Positions 41,861 to 52,621 of a stretch of 64,000 bases of DNA are shown in pieces. Position 1 is the first letter of the stretch; each line of letters starts with the position of its first letter. The DNA is from Serinus canaria (taxonomy: Eukaryota; Chordata; Aves; Passeriformes; Fringillidae): positions 11,313,001 to 11,377,000 of the forward strand of contig NC_066333.1 in NCBI RefSeq assembly GCF_022539315.1, given 5' to 3'. The position numbers were made by a program, and so were the translations under genes. The notes under the pieces were generated by a model, which made no database searches, was not told the DNA's origin, and saw only the letters and a list, made by a program, of their open reading frames with translations.

Positions 41861-43800
41861 TAATAGTTCTTAGACCTGTATCACTAACGAGGCTTAACGA
41901 CCTGCAGCCTCTCTCCAGGCCTAATTACATGTATCCTTTGTTATTTAAAGGATGTGTGTATGAGGCATGTTATAAATTTAATTTGGAGGAAAGCTGAGCT
42001 CTTAGCAAGGCTGAGGCTCAAAGGCTATTTAATATATTGGGTCAGCTGGACCGATGAAGAAATAAATTTCAAGTGTAGTTCCTGTATTTACATGAACACT
42101 AACTTATAATGTTTGCAGATATGAAATAGCCTCATTTTGAGGCTGCATATGGTGGAGGACACTGGCATGTTAGGCTAACTTTTATTTTTTGTGTGACTTA
42201 TGGACTACCTCTTTTGGGACCAAGCCCAAAATTAAGCAGAATGGTTGTTCCAGCATTGTTCTTTTTGTTGATTTTTGACAGTTGTGTGATACAACTTGCT
42301 TTAACAGAAAGCTTATTACTTGATGCTTGAAATACAAAAGAATGTACAAAATATTTTTTGATAACCTTTTTAACTTGTCTGGTTGAACTAACACGGTACA
42401 CAAATTGTTTTTCAGGCACTATAGGTAAAACATCAAAGTGTCTCTTACCTACCTACCAAAACCTAAATCCTGCTCCTAAATGCAACATCAATGAGCTGGG
42501 CATGCAGTACCTTAAAATCAAATTTTATCTTAAACCTCTGCAATAAGTATCTCCCTCTCTAAAAGCCCATTACATAAAGGTACGATAAGCACAGAGCCTT
42601 AAAATCTTGTAAGCTGCTACAGTAGTAGGTGTTCACTTCAAAGAACCAATTAAAGACTAAAAAACCTTTGTAAAGGTGGCTGAGGAGATACCTAAACATA
42701 AAAGGAAATAGTATTTAACAGTGTACTCGTTAAGTTGATCACATTTCAGAAACAACCTGCCCCATCCACTGGCTGTTGTGTTGTGCCTCACTTTAACCTG
42801 TGTTCTAAGTTCCAGTTCCCTTCACTCTTTGAACTGATTTGCTGACAGTACAAGGCTCTGTGTGTTCTCAGGGGTTTCACTTGGTGTCTCCAGTCTGTGT
42901 TTCCTGGTACTCGTAGGTTCTTGGTACTGTCACCAGAAGGGAAAGGTCAGCCCTTGGCACGTGCCAGGCTGTGCCACTGCGGGCACTCCTGGGCACCTCA
43001 GGGGACTCTGTGCCACGAGGCCCCTTAGGGTGAGCAGAAAAAGGCAAAGGCACAGCCCAGAAGGAGCTGATGTGGTATTTTGGTGCCCAAGGCTTTTCCT
43101 GGAATTTTGTTTCTAAGCTTACAAGTGATTTCAAGACTCTCTTAGCCTTTATAAACTGTAATGTCACCCTGCCCAGCATATTTGATTTTGCATGCCATTT
43201 CTGTTATATCAAATTGCCTATTAGGTAGTGTCTGCTTACAGAGGTTATTTTAACAAACAAGAACACTTCCATAAGGTTTGTGCTTGGGGAAGAAAACAGG
43301 AATATAGATATATAACTTTTAAAAATTAACTATTCTAAACAGAATATTTTTCTAAACAGAAATGGCTTGAGACTACCTTACTAATTTAAGTCATTGAAGT
43401 TTGCCATACTTTTACAGGAGATTATTACAACAGAAATAACATTTCAATTTTAGAAGTGTATGTGAAACTTCTGCAAAACTGTACCATCATTTCTGATGAA
43501 AATGCTTAGCTTGAAATTCATTTTATATGTTTGCTCAGCCATTAGCATCGTTTGATAGTCTAAAGTCAGTTTTTTCATTTCCAAATTTTTCTGCACTAAG
43601 GACTGCATAGTGGAACTCACAGTTTGGCCTTGCACTGAAAAAAACCTTACTGTTTAATTTCTACAGGCATTCAACAACTTCCTGAAAGATATTAAATTTC
43701 TTTCTTCTATTTTATTTATATGCCTGCATTCTCATTCTGTCAGAGTATGGCTTTCTGTATGTGGCGCTTTTTAAATAAAATTTTGTTTCAGTTCTGTCTA
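41861..43800 (+). other. PRELID3B: PRELID3B 3' untranslated region
   Basis: No further coding sequence is seen after the stop at 41860. Two AATAAA hexamers, at 42061-42066 and 43774-43779, would give 3' UTRs of about 0.2 kb and 1.9 kb. The second lies in TTTTTAAATAAAATTTTG, followed by T-rich sequence, and looks like a good distal site. Confidence 0.6.
43774..43779 (+). terminator. PRELID3B: Distal poly(A) signal of PRELID3B
   Basis: Canonical AATAAA with T-rich downstream sequence. A proximal alternative lies at 42061-42066. Which one is used cannot be told from sequence. Confidence 0.5.
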
Positions 43801-43829
43801 ATTCCTGAAACTTTATGGTCCATTTGTGT

Positions 43830-46800
43830 TTTAGAGCTATGAGGTGAGTAATCTAAAATAAGAGGGCTGAAGGTGAAGAAGTCCCTGGAGTGAGTGGCTT
43901 TTCTTTGAAATGCATATGCATATCCTAAAATGCACATTCACAGCTGCTGTGGTCTTTTTTGCTTCTTATTAACTCAGCTTTTCTGCAAATCTGGTTTTAA
44001 CTAGCAAGCAGATTTCACAGTTTGCTGTGGAGCATCCATCCTGTGGCAAGATTTCCATGGGCTGAACGAGTTGTGTTCAGATTTGCTGCAGTCAGTGTGG
44101 GTTGCTGTGAGTGGCTGCAGCACACCACGGTGAGAGGGACAGGGCAGGGAGGCTCTGGGGCTGGAAGGAATGGAGGGAGAGGGGAAGAGAAAGCAGCCAC
44201 AGCTGGAGGACAGAACTGAAGAGCCAGGAGGAAAGAATTTTAAAAGGGGGGAAGGACACAGAAAGTGAAGGGGCAGAGTGGAGGGATGTGATGTGAGTAA
44301 ATCACTGCTGATGGCTCTGATGGATCCCTGCCCTCCAATGGGCATCAGCCCCTGTTCAGCCACAGCGCTGAACCACAAGTGCCAGCCAGGGGTTTGCTTC
44401 AAAAAGAACCAGAAAAATTGTAACCACTGTTTCCTACAACATTGCTGATCTGTCTCTTGTGGTCTGTACTTGCATTTTTACTTCCAATAAATGCCAAATA
44501 TAGTAAACATGAGCACCCACTGTGTGATAACTGCAACATTTCCAATCTCCTGGCCCTGACAGCATTGGGTCAAAGGGAAGGTCAGCAACCTGTTGAGGTT
44601 CACTTTTTTGGAAGAACTGAAGAGTGCTGATGAAGAGCTTGTGTGGAAGCAGTGAGTCATTTTAGAATCCTCCCATTTCTTAAGGTGGGAGGATTTCACT
44701 TGCCACAGGATCTGTTAATTTCTATCTTAAATAACTCCATAGGTTTGCTTTACATGTTGCTGTAGAACTGAATTATTCTCAAGGTAAAGCTACATGTTAC
44801 AACCAAGCTGAACTAATTGCTTACCTTAGGAGGACCATGAGCACCAGCTGTGGACAAAATATCTTGTATCATGATGCTATTTTGTTATAACCACATTTAA
44901 AAAGTAACACAAGTTATTAATCACATGAAAAGAGAACGTAATACACAAGGTTTTTAAAACTTGAGTGTACCTGAATTCTGCTCTGCAGATCCTGGGTCCC
45001 TCCTCAGGCTATTTATGCCAGCTTTTGTAGAATGGACAGCTGAGACTTGAATGACACTGCAAAATTATTTTTACTTTGAATCCAGGTGTCCAGAAGTTGA
45101 AATTTTAACGTCTTCATCAAGAAACCTTCAAAATACCGTCCTGTAATAGGAAACAGCACAGACCTGAATCTCTCTCTCAAGATTAGAGCTGATGTCAGTG
45201 AGGTGTTTGCTGGCACTCTGTGCAGTGCTGTGCTCAGACAGGAGATTTAGCAGGGGATGGCTGTATTGTCATCAGCATGGCATCATTCCCAGGGGCTGTG
45301 CAGCAGATTAGGGTCAGCAGCAGAGAGAACAGCAGAGCTTTACCAGCACAGCCCAGAATGGCTTACCCAGGCAGAGAAAGGAGGTAAATCCACAGCTACC
45401 CAAGGTAGGAAATGTTATTACTGACCTCTAGATTTTGTACAAAGGTGACCATAATTTCACATTTCTTGAGGGTGTTATTTCATAGGAAAAAGTGCAATAA
45501 CTATTACTTTAAATTGAGACAGGAAGAACTTAGTGAGGAGAGGATGGAATTTATAGACTGTTGGACACCAGCTTTTTATTGTATTGTAATTTACCTTTTT
45601 TTTTTTTTTTGTTCTCCCCTGTAAAATACTCTTGAAAAAACTTTGAGATTAAAGATAGTCACAAAATTATATAGTTTTTAGATAGCAAGGAATTTTTTTA
45701 AGGGGTTAAATACTTTTACGTTGTATTAGCAATGCAGGGCAGCCAGCAAGCTTGTTATTTCATCATAAATTATGCATGTTTAGAAAAAGTAATTTGTTTT
45801 GCCTTTTGATCTATAAACATTGCACTCTAGAAAGAATTGCAGCCACATTGCAACAGCTCTTAAATTACGTAAGCATTATCTATAAATGTTAAATATATTC
45901 AAGAACTTTTGGGGGTCTCACCAATGGTATATAAGCAGCTCTTTTTTTTAGCGTGGCAATTTTTGCATTGTGCTAAATCCCCACGATTTTAATGTTTGCA
46001 TAGTAAGACACCACTCAAGCTCAGTGGCTGCTCAGCAGACACCTGCTTCTGTTGAGAGGTGACCTGGGTGGGAGTTGCACCCATGGTGATTATGTTAAAT
46101 CCATGACACACTCATCTGGACGTGGGTTGTGTAAGAACAGGGGCAAAGCTGGGTGTGTTCACCTGCAGCCTCCTGTACCTTGCACCTCCTCGGTCCGTAA
46201 AATGGGGTTTGATGACTGAAGAGCTTTTTGTGCCTTCCAGTGCCTGTCTGGAGAGGCAGCCACAGGTCTGAGTGCTCTGAGCTTTGCAGCACAGTCTGGA
46301 GACGAGAGAAGGCAGCTGTGGATCAGCCTCTTGATCTACTCACACTATAATTAGATGCACCTTTTTGAACTGAAATTTAAGCTGTTCTGTTGCCTTTTAA
46401 ATCATGTCTGCCTTCTATCACAACTTCTCTTTATGATATTTTTATTAAAGAATTCAAACTAGCACAAATAAAAAATTGTTGTTACTATACAGGTTTTATA
46501 TCCTGAGGTATGAAAGAAAGGTAACAAAATGAGACCTCTTTTTATCTGATCACAGTTAGAACTGCTGTGGCTGAAATGTGTATTTCTTGGACTCAGAATC
46601 AGTTTAGCACATTGTTAGCTTCCAAAAACAAATCCTGCACGTACTACACAGCAAGATAAATGTGGTTGAACAAGGACAGATATGCCAGGAGAGAAGACTC
46701 TGCAAGTGTACGTTTAATTCTGTCTGGTCCCCTGGAAAGGCACAGTGTTCTCAATAATTCTGTGGGCTCCTGTTACTGGAGCTTTTCTGCACCAAAAGAG

Positions 46801-46920
46801 AAATTACTAAGAGACCAAGCACAGAGTTTGAATCCTTATTTAAAAAAAAAATTTGGAGCGGTCATGCTGTCTTTTTGTTTTGGTCTGATGATAGAGGTCT
46901 GTTGTTTAAAATGTTCCTCA
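43830..46920. other. Intergenic sequence after PRELID3B
   Basis: No recognised gene. Near 44666-44695 there is a 10-bp inverted repeat (AATCCTCCCA and TGGGAGGATT, 10-nt loop). Open frames up to 133 codons, such as the Pro/Ser-rich minus-strand one at 44001-44402, have no recognisable domain and no supporting context. Confidence 0.5.
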
Positions 46921-46923
46921 TTT

Positions 46924-47810
46924 AACACCCATCATGTTGGGGATTTATTTGGCTTTTCAGTGTCATCTCTTCAACCTACCCGGACCTACTTGGTCTCACG
47001 TTTTTGGCCTCCCTGGACCCCTCCAGTGCCAAGACTTTAGCCTCCTTGGAACTCTTTAAAATCCCCTTTTCAGATTCATTGGATTTATCCAGTCTGAGCT
47101 CTTCATCCTCTGTGGAATTCTCCAGTCTCACTTCTTCATCCTCTCTGGACCTTTCAAGTCTCACATCTTCATTCTCCTCAGACTTCTCCAGTACCTCCTC
47201 TTCAATTTCCTTAGAGCTCTCCAGTCTCACCTCTTCAGATTCCTGGGAGCGCTCCAGTTTCTCCTCTTCAGTTTCACTGGACCTATCAAGTCTCACTTCA
47301 TCAGGATCTCCGGATCAGTCTGGTGACAGCTCCTCAATCTCTTTAGATCTCTCAAGTGTCACCTCTCTATCCACAGATTTTTCCAGCCCTACTTCTTCAC
47401 TCTCTCTAGACGTCTCCAGTCTCACTTCTTCGTCCTCCACAGATGTTTCCAGCCACACCTCCTCAGCTTCCCTGGACTTTTCCTGTACAATCCCTCCATC
47501 CTCACCAGGTGTCTCTGAGTACAGCTCCTCCACCTCGTCAGAATCTCTAGACCTCACCGATTTTAACTATTTCATGTTTCAGCGCTCCTCTGGATTATCT
47601 TCATCGACTCCCGGGGATGCTTCCAACCTCATCTCTGCACCTTTTCTGGATGTCTCCAGTCTCACCTTTAATGATGCTTCTCCCCTCAGTCCCTCAGTTT
47701 CTTTGGACATGTCTAACCTCACGTCCTTAGGTCCCCCAGACCTGTCCACGCTCACATTCCTGGATGTTGCTAATCGCGCTGCAGCGGCTTCTCTCGATCT
47801 CTGCATCTAA
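46924..47810 (+). CDS. Possible undescribed exon: Ser-rich 11-residue tandem repeat
   Basis: From just after a TAA at 46923 to a TAA at 47808 one plus frame stays open for about 885 nt. It is built from diverged 33-bp units encoding roughly [L/x]-[D/E]-[L/F]-S-S-L-T-S-S-x-S. About 15 units are clear from 47076 to 47520 and weaker ones run to the stop. A good acceptor (TTTATTTGGCTTTTCAG, AG at 46959-46960) sits at the left edge and would start an internal exon at 46961. There is no convincing ATG in frame at the start, so a coding gene would need an upstream exon that I could not find. The product would be acidic, Ser/Thr-rich and mucin-like or disordered. The antisense frame encodes a charged repeat (EEVRLERS type) but has three in-frame stops. 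It may instead be a non-coding minisatellite. Confidence 0.35.
47076..47520. repeat. Diverged 33-bp tandem repeat (minisatellite-like)
   Basis: Successive units share a core like CTGGACCTTTCAAGTCTCAC then TTCTTCA, with a period of 33 bp (11 codons). One unit is a codon short and another is two longer, so frame is always kept. Units differ mostly at plus-frame third codon positions (TCC/TCA/TCT, GAC/GAT/GAA/GAG, CTG/TTA/CTA). The array is pyrimidine-rich on the plus strand. Confidence 0.85.
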
Positions 47811-49700
47811 CCCTGCTAACCCGTCCCCTTCTCTGCAACCTCCCTCTGTCCTTCCAAACTTCTCTCCTTTACCTGATCTCTCCTTTCTTCTCTCGCTGAA
47901 AACTCCTACCTGAGGAGAGTTTAGGGCTTTACAAAATATCTCCTGGCATCTAAACTGGGCATGAAAACAGGTCATACAAATTTGTAACGGTGCCTTGGAA
48001 CACCTGCATAAACATCGATATTTATTCTGGAATTTTTGTAGAGCACAGTTTCTGTCACTGATTGATATCCACTCATGGTTGGTACCTCTACCAAAGGTTT
48101 GGCTTTATCAGTTCATGCTGAATTTTTATCTATCAAGACCAAAAAATTGTAAATAGATTAAATGTGTAATTGCATCCAGGTTGTGTATCTCTAGTGTGGA
48201 TTTGTATCTGAGTTAATTTCACAGAACTGCAGGCAGAAGCACACAAAGAGAGAAAATGTGGTGGGAAAAGAAGATTGTAGAGCAAAAAAACAGGTGAGAA
48301 ATGGGTTAGGGAGAGGAACCAGAGAAGCTGTGGGGCAGGAATAGAGGGGCATGTAGGTGGGAAAAAATGTCCAGCTCTACTGGCATTTTTATCTGCCAAG
48401 CCATCTATGGGGCATGGGCTGCCCATGAGGCTTAAAATAATCTTAGTGCTAATTAGTTTACCTGTCAAATCATCAGATGTTCCCATTAAAGAAGCATTTT
48501 CATGTTACATCCCCTTTCTCAATGTATGTAAGTACTGCAGTTACTTATCTTGTATCAAATATGCTGCTTAGGTAGCACAGAGGGGCTTCCCAAAATCTCT
48601 GGTGCTCTCTTGTATATTTTTGTTATCATTGTTATGACTGGGGCTTTGAAACCAAATATATTTCCTTTCAATATCACTGGCACCTTTCTGTGTTAAAAGT
48701 GCAGAAACATGTTTGTCATAACAAATATTTTTTAATTTATTTCATTTCTGCAAATTGGAAAGCTTTGCTTCAATATGCCACATCTGTCACAAAATTAAAA
48801 TATGTTTCGCACAAAAATAAAGAAAACAAATGTATGAAGTAAGAACTGTTTTCTGCCTTGTTTACACTAGTTATTTGTTTAAAATTAAGTAGAAATTGCA
48901 ATATGTTTATTTAAGAAATTAACTCAAAATTCTATAGGAGTAGAGTTGTAAACAGTTAAAAAAAATATAGATCACTGCTCCAGATCTCACTGTTGTGTGC
49001 TGGAGACAGACTGACATATCTGGTGAACAATTGTTCTTTTTGTTCTGGTGGCTCTTCCCTGACATTACCACATGGATTGTTAATTGCAAAGGCTCTGGAC
49101 TAAATGAGATCTCTAATAAAGCTGAAAATTACTCTATGCTTTAAAAATCGTTTGACCTTGGATGAAAGCAAGTAAAAGAGAACAAGACAAAAGGGCAAGG
49201 ATCTGCTTAAAAGCCAGTGTTTAATCTCCTTAAGTATTTTGTACTAATATTTAAATGAACATTAGGTTAGGACCAAATTGTTAACGTTGGCAAACATGAT
49301 TTCAATCTTCTAAGAGCTTTTTGCTTATTCTATCTGGGAAACTGACAGTTTTTGTCTTTGTGTGGATAGATTCTAGTTTACAATGTTGTCTTTTATGGAT
49401 CTGTTTAGAGGAAATGATTGAATTTCAGATGTTTGTATCAACATCCAAAGGAAACTCATGGCAAGGCACCGTGTCCCATGGGACAGCACTGTCACAGCCT
49501 GGCCACACACAGATCAACTCCAAAATTAAAACAGTTTGTGTATTTCCGGCAAATGACCAGCACCGAACCGACTCCCTGGCTGGTTTGACAGCCAGGCAGG
49601 CCCCGGCCGGTCCCAGGCGGAGGCGGGACGCTCGGACCCCGGGACGGGCACGCACCTTCCGCACAGCCCGGGCACGGACCGGCCGTGAGGAGCCGCCATG
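47811..49700. other. Intergenic sequence before ATP5F1E
   Basis: Immediately after the repeat frame, 47811-47910 continues as a strongly pyrimidine-rich plus strand with no frame of interest. The rest is AT-rich with no recognised gene until the CpG-rich ATP5F1E promoter begins near 49.6 kb. Confidence 0.5.
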
Positions 49701-49952
49701 GCCCCGCCCACCGCCCCTCACGGCAGCGGGGCCGCCCGGGCCGAGGGGAAGGGGCGGGGCGAGCCCGGGACGCGTCAGGCGGAAAGGGCGGGAGCCGCAC
49801 CCCGGAACGGAGCCTTCTGATTGGTCGCTGGCGGAGGCGCGCGCCCGCGAACGGCGGCGCGCGTGGGCGGTTCCCTCCCGCTGATTGGCCGGCGGGCGGG
49901 AACCGCACGTCCCCTACGGCGCGCGCTGACCTTGCCCCGCGGAGCCGCAGCC
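49600..49952 (+). promoter_or_regulatory. ATP5F1E: CpG-rich promoter of ATP5F1E with two inverted CCAAT boxes
   Basis: GATTGG occurs at 49819-49824 and 49883-49888, 64 bp apart and within 135 bp of the ATG. GC boxes (GGGGCGGGGC near 49750) and a GCGCGCGC-type element accompany them. There is no TATA box. Paired CCAAT boxes with GC boxes fit NF-Y/Sp1-driven housekeeping expression. Confidence 0.75.
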
Positions 49953-50248
49953 ATGGTGGCGTACTGGCGACAGGCCGGGCTCAGGTAGGGCTGCGGTGAC
50001 GGCCCCGCCGTGAGGGAGTGCCTGGCGGGGGCACAGCGGCGCCGGAGGAACGCGGGGTTGGGGCGGGGAAAGTGGCTTTGGGGCCGGGCCCGGGTCTCAC
50101 CCCCCTCTGTCCTCCCGGCCGCAGCTACATCCGCTACTCGCAGATCTGCGCCCAGGCTGTGCGGGCCGCCATGAAGCCGCAGTTCAAAGCGGAGGCGGAG
50201 AGGGCAGCGGCGGCCACGGTGAAAACGGTGAAGCCCAAAAAGGAGTGA
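49953..50248 (+). CDS. ATP5F1E: ATP5F1E (ATP5E), ATP synthase F1 subunit epsilon
   Basis: The coding exons are 49953-49984 and 50125-50248, joined AG|C TAC at phase 2. They give 51 residues, exactly the human length. The product begins [19 protein letters not shown] and ends VKPKKE. It is the smallest subunit of the mitochondrial F1 central stalk, where it sits with the gamma and delta subunits. Its N-terminus is near identical to mammalian homologues and the C-terminal half is more Ala-rich. A third exon carries only 3' UTR: donor AAT|GTAAGT just after the stop (50251/50252), acceptor AG at 50890-50891. The protein is imported without a long cleavable presequence, as is known for this family. 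Confidence 0.97.
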
Positions 50249-50257
50249 AATGTAAGT

Positions 50258-50280
50258 GGGCTGGGCTGGGCTGGGCTGGG
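50258..50280 (+). repeat. ATP5F1E: (GGGCT)n G-triplet tract next to a 5' splice site
   Basis: Five GGG runs separated by CT begin 6 nt into the last intron of ATP5F1E, directly after GTAAGT. The sequence can form an intramolecular G-quadruplex with 2-nt loops. Confidence 0.8.
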
Positions 50281-50891
50281 TGCGTGGTTGGAGCTGTGTA
50301 GGGCGAGAGTGGCGTTAGCGGTAGTCTGTGACTGCTGAGTCCATAAATCCCCAATATCTGGAGATAATCGGCTCGATTTCCAGGGCATGGGAGGGGAAGG
50401 GAGGGATTGTGGCTGGTGGAGGGCGAATGTGCGCAGGTGTTTGTGAGCTGATTACGTGTGGGTTGGGAAACAGCCTGATCCCATCAGTGAGGTGAGATGT
50501 ACTGGCTGTCAAACGCTGCACTGATCCTCTTGGGGTTTGGTCAGACTTGGTAAGGGCTTACACAGAACAGTTGCGGCTCTGTAGTGACGCTCACAGGTTT
50601 CTCTGTGATTTTCACGTGTTTCATACTTGCTAAGTCAGCAGACAGCCTCTCTGAACTGCTCCTTCCCCTCATCAGCAAATTCATTGTATGGGTTATATGC
50701 TCTCTGTGAAGGAGGTGCTGCTTGTACCTTTATTTGTGCCAATCCATACATCACAAGCAGCTGAAATATTTCCTGTTCTGGATAGAACAGCTTCTATTTC
50801 TGATCTGAGATTAAATAATATTGCCTTTTGTTTAAAATGTATCTTGTACACATTCTTGAATCAAATGACTTGTGTTTTTAATCTCTTGCAG

Positions 50892-51035
50892 GAGCTGATC
50901 TGTGGTGAATAACAGCAAACTGCAAAGCTGTAGGCGAGCTCAAGACTGCAGTGTAATGTCATCACGTGAACTGTAGAACTTGCCTGTGTATGTACATTGA
51001 CATGCTAATAAATGTAATTTCTGAATGTGTGGAAA
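50892..51035 (+). other. ATP5F1E: ATP5F1E terminal 3' UTR exon with poly(A) signal
   Basis: The acceptor TTTTTAATCTCTTGCAG opens a short non-coding exon. AATAAA lies at 51007-51012, followed by TGTGTGG-type GU-rich sequence. The gene ends here, facing the 3' end of TUBB1. Confidence 0.75.
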
Positions 51036-52621
51036 GTGTAGTTCCTCTTGAAACAAAGTTTCTGTTCTGCAGAGACATTTGCTTTTCAGTTCGGTTAAAA
51101 TAAGAGACTGCTTTTAGCACAGTCTGGATGCTCAGTAGCAACACTGTTTATTTTTAAGCCAAATCTCTTTTTGGGTGTCACGCTGATATTTCAGGTACAT
51201 AAATGAGTGAGATTTGATTCTTGTTTAAAACTTTTCTGCTTACTTCATTTAAATGATTACTTTGGAAAAATGTCCTGGCTAAAAGCTGTATGAACAGAGA
51301 ATGTAGCGTATAGATTTGAAAACTGGAAGCAGGATAATTGTGCCATGGATGTGCTGCTGGAGATCTAATCTCCAAGTCTGAGACACTGAGCAGTGAATCA
51401 GGAATTGGGAGAGCTGGTGTCATCTAAGAGGTGGGGAAGGAGACACAGGAATCTGAATTGTTTATCCTGCATTTTCCTGCTGCTGTGTATCCTCACAGCA
51501 GGGATGACATTGTCCCACTGCACAGGACAATTGGCTTCAGGTTCCTTCACCAAGACTGAACTCAAACATGAGGCATTACTTTCTTCAGAGTACAACAACC
51601 TTTGTTAAACCTTTTCGTCTAAGAGTATAACTAATTTAATTTAAAGTTAGTTCTTTCAAGAATAAACTATGGGGTGTTGTCTATCAAATGTTTCAAGTAC
51701 AAAACTTCCATAGAATGGTATATAATCTTTATTTAAAAGAATATTATAAATACATTAAGTAGGCACCTGTGATGGCAAGAAATTTTTTTTAATGAAAGCA
51801 AAATAAGATTTCGTTTTAGTGACTGCCATAGAATTTATATTAACAAACTACAAACCATTCTATGTCATTTTTGTTGTACTGAATGTTTGGAAAAAAATTT
51901 ACAGTAGTTAGTACCTAGGAAAAAAAATACCACACCAAAACTTTTATACAATGTCACAACTTAGTGTGCTAATGTAACTCAACCTGTAGTTAGAAATAGA
52001 AACAAACCACACCATGATAATGAATGCAAGCTCTGCAATAATATAAGCCAGCAATGTGATAGAATAATTAGAGTACTCATAAAATAAGAATGTGCATATT
52101 CAGTCATTTGCCTCCTGTTGTTTCTGCAGATCTACATCAGTCTGTGGAGTGGTAAGAGTCACTGCCTTGGAGGCCTCAGAGATGTGCACATGATCCTAAA
52201 ACAGTAACGAGTTCACAATCAGCAGGGACTGTGTTTACCTGAGAATAAATAAATGTGATGAGCTGACAGCACATGTTGCTATTGCTTAAGATCCTGATCT
52301 ATATACACAGGCACAGTGGCTGTATAGTACATTCAGTATCTGGTGATTATATTCTAAAAGTGAATCCATTTACAGGAAAGGCTGGTATGAGAATGTGTCC
52401 ACAGTGGATTGGATTTGGAGAGATTCGATCTCAACAGTTGTTTAAGACAGTAAAGCAGAGCTGCCATTAATTTCAAAAGCACTGTGTTGAAATATCAGAT
52501 ATACTTGGCCAGATGCACAGAAGTTCTGAAGAAATGTGTTAATTTGGGTATGCAGATGATGGCTATTGCTTTGTCTTTAGTGAATGTGAACAGGCTCATT
52601 TGGAGAATGTTTTGATATTTG
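51036..52621 (-). other. TUBB1: Convergent interval holding the TUBB1 3' UTR
   Basis: No coding sequence was recognised. On the minus strand AATAAA occurs at 51728-51733, which would give TUBB1 a 3' UTR of about 0.9 kb. Another lies further on near 51146-51151. The interval is AT-rich and lies between two tail-to-tail genes. Confidence 0.45.

Noticed and set aside
44001..44402. 133-codon minus-strand open frame
   Set aside because: Low-complexity Pro/Ser composition, no domain, no splice or promoter context.
44666..44695. 10-bp inverted repeat with 10-nt loop
   Set aside because: Arms of this length are expected by chance in a window this large.
49321..49908. Open frames of 187 and 138 codons over the ATP5F1E promoter
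   Set aside because: GC-driven and overlapping CCAAT and GC boxes. No similarity to known proteins.
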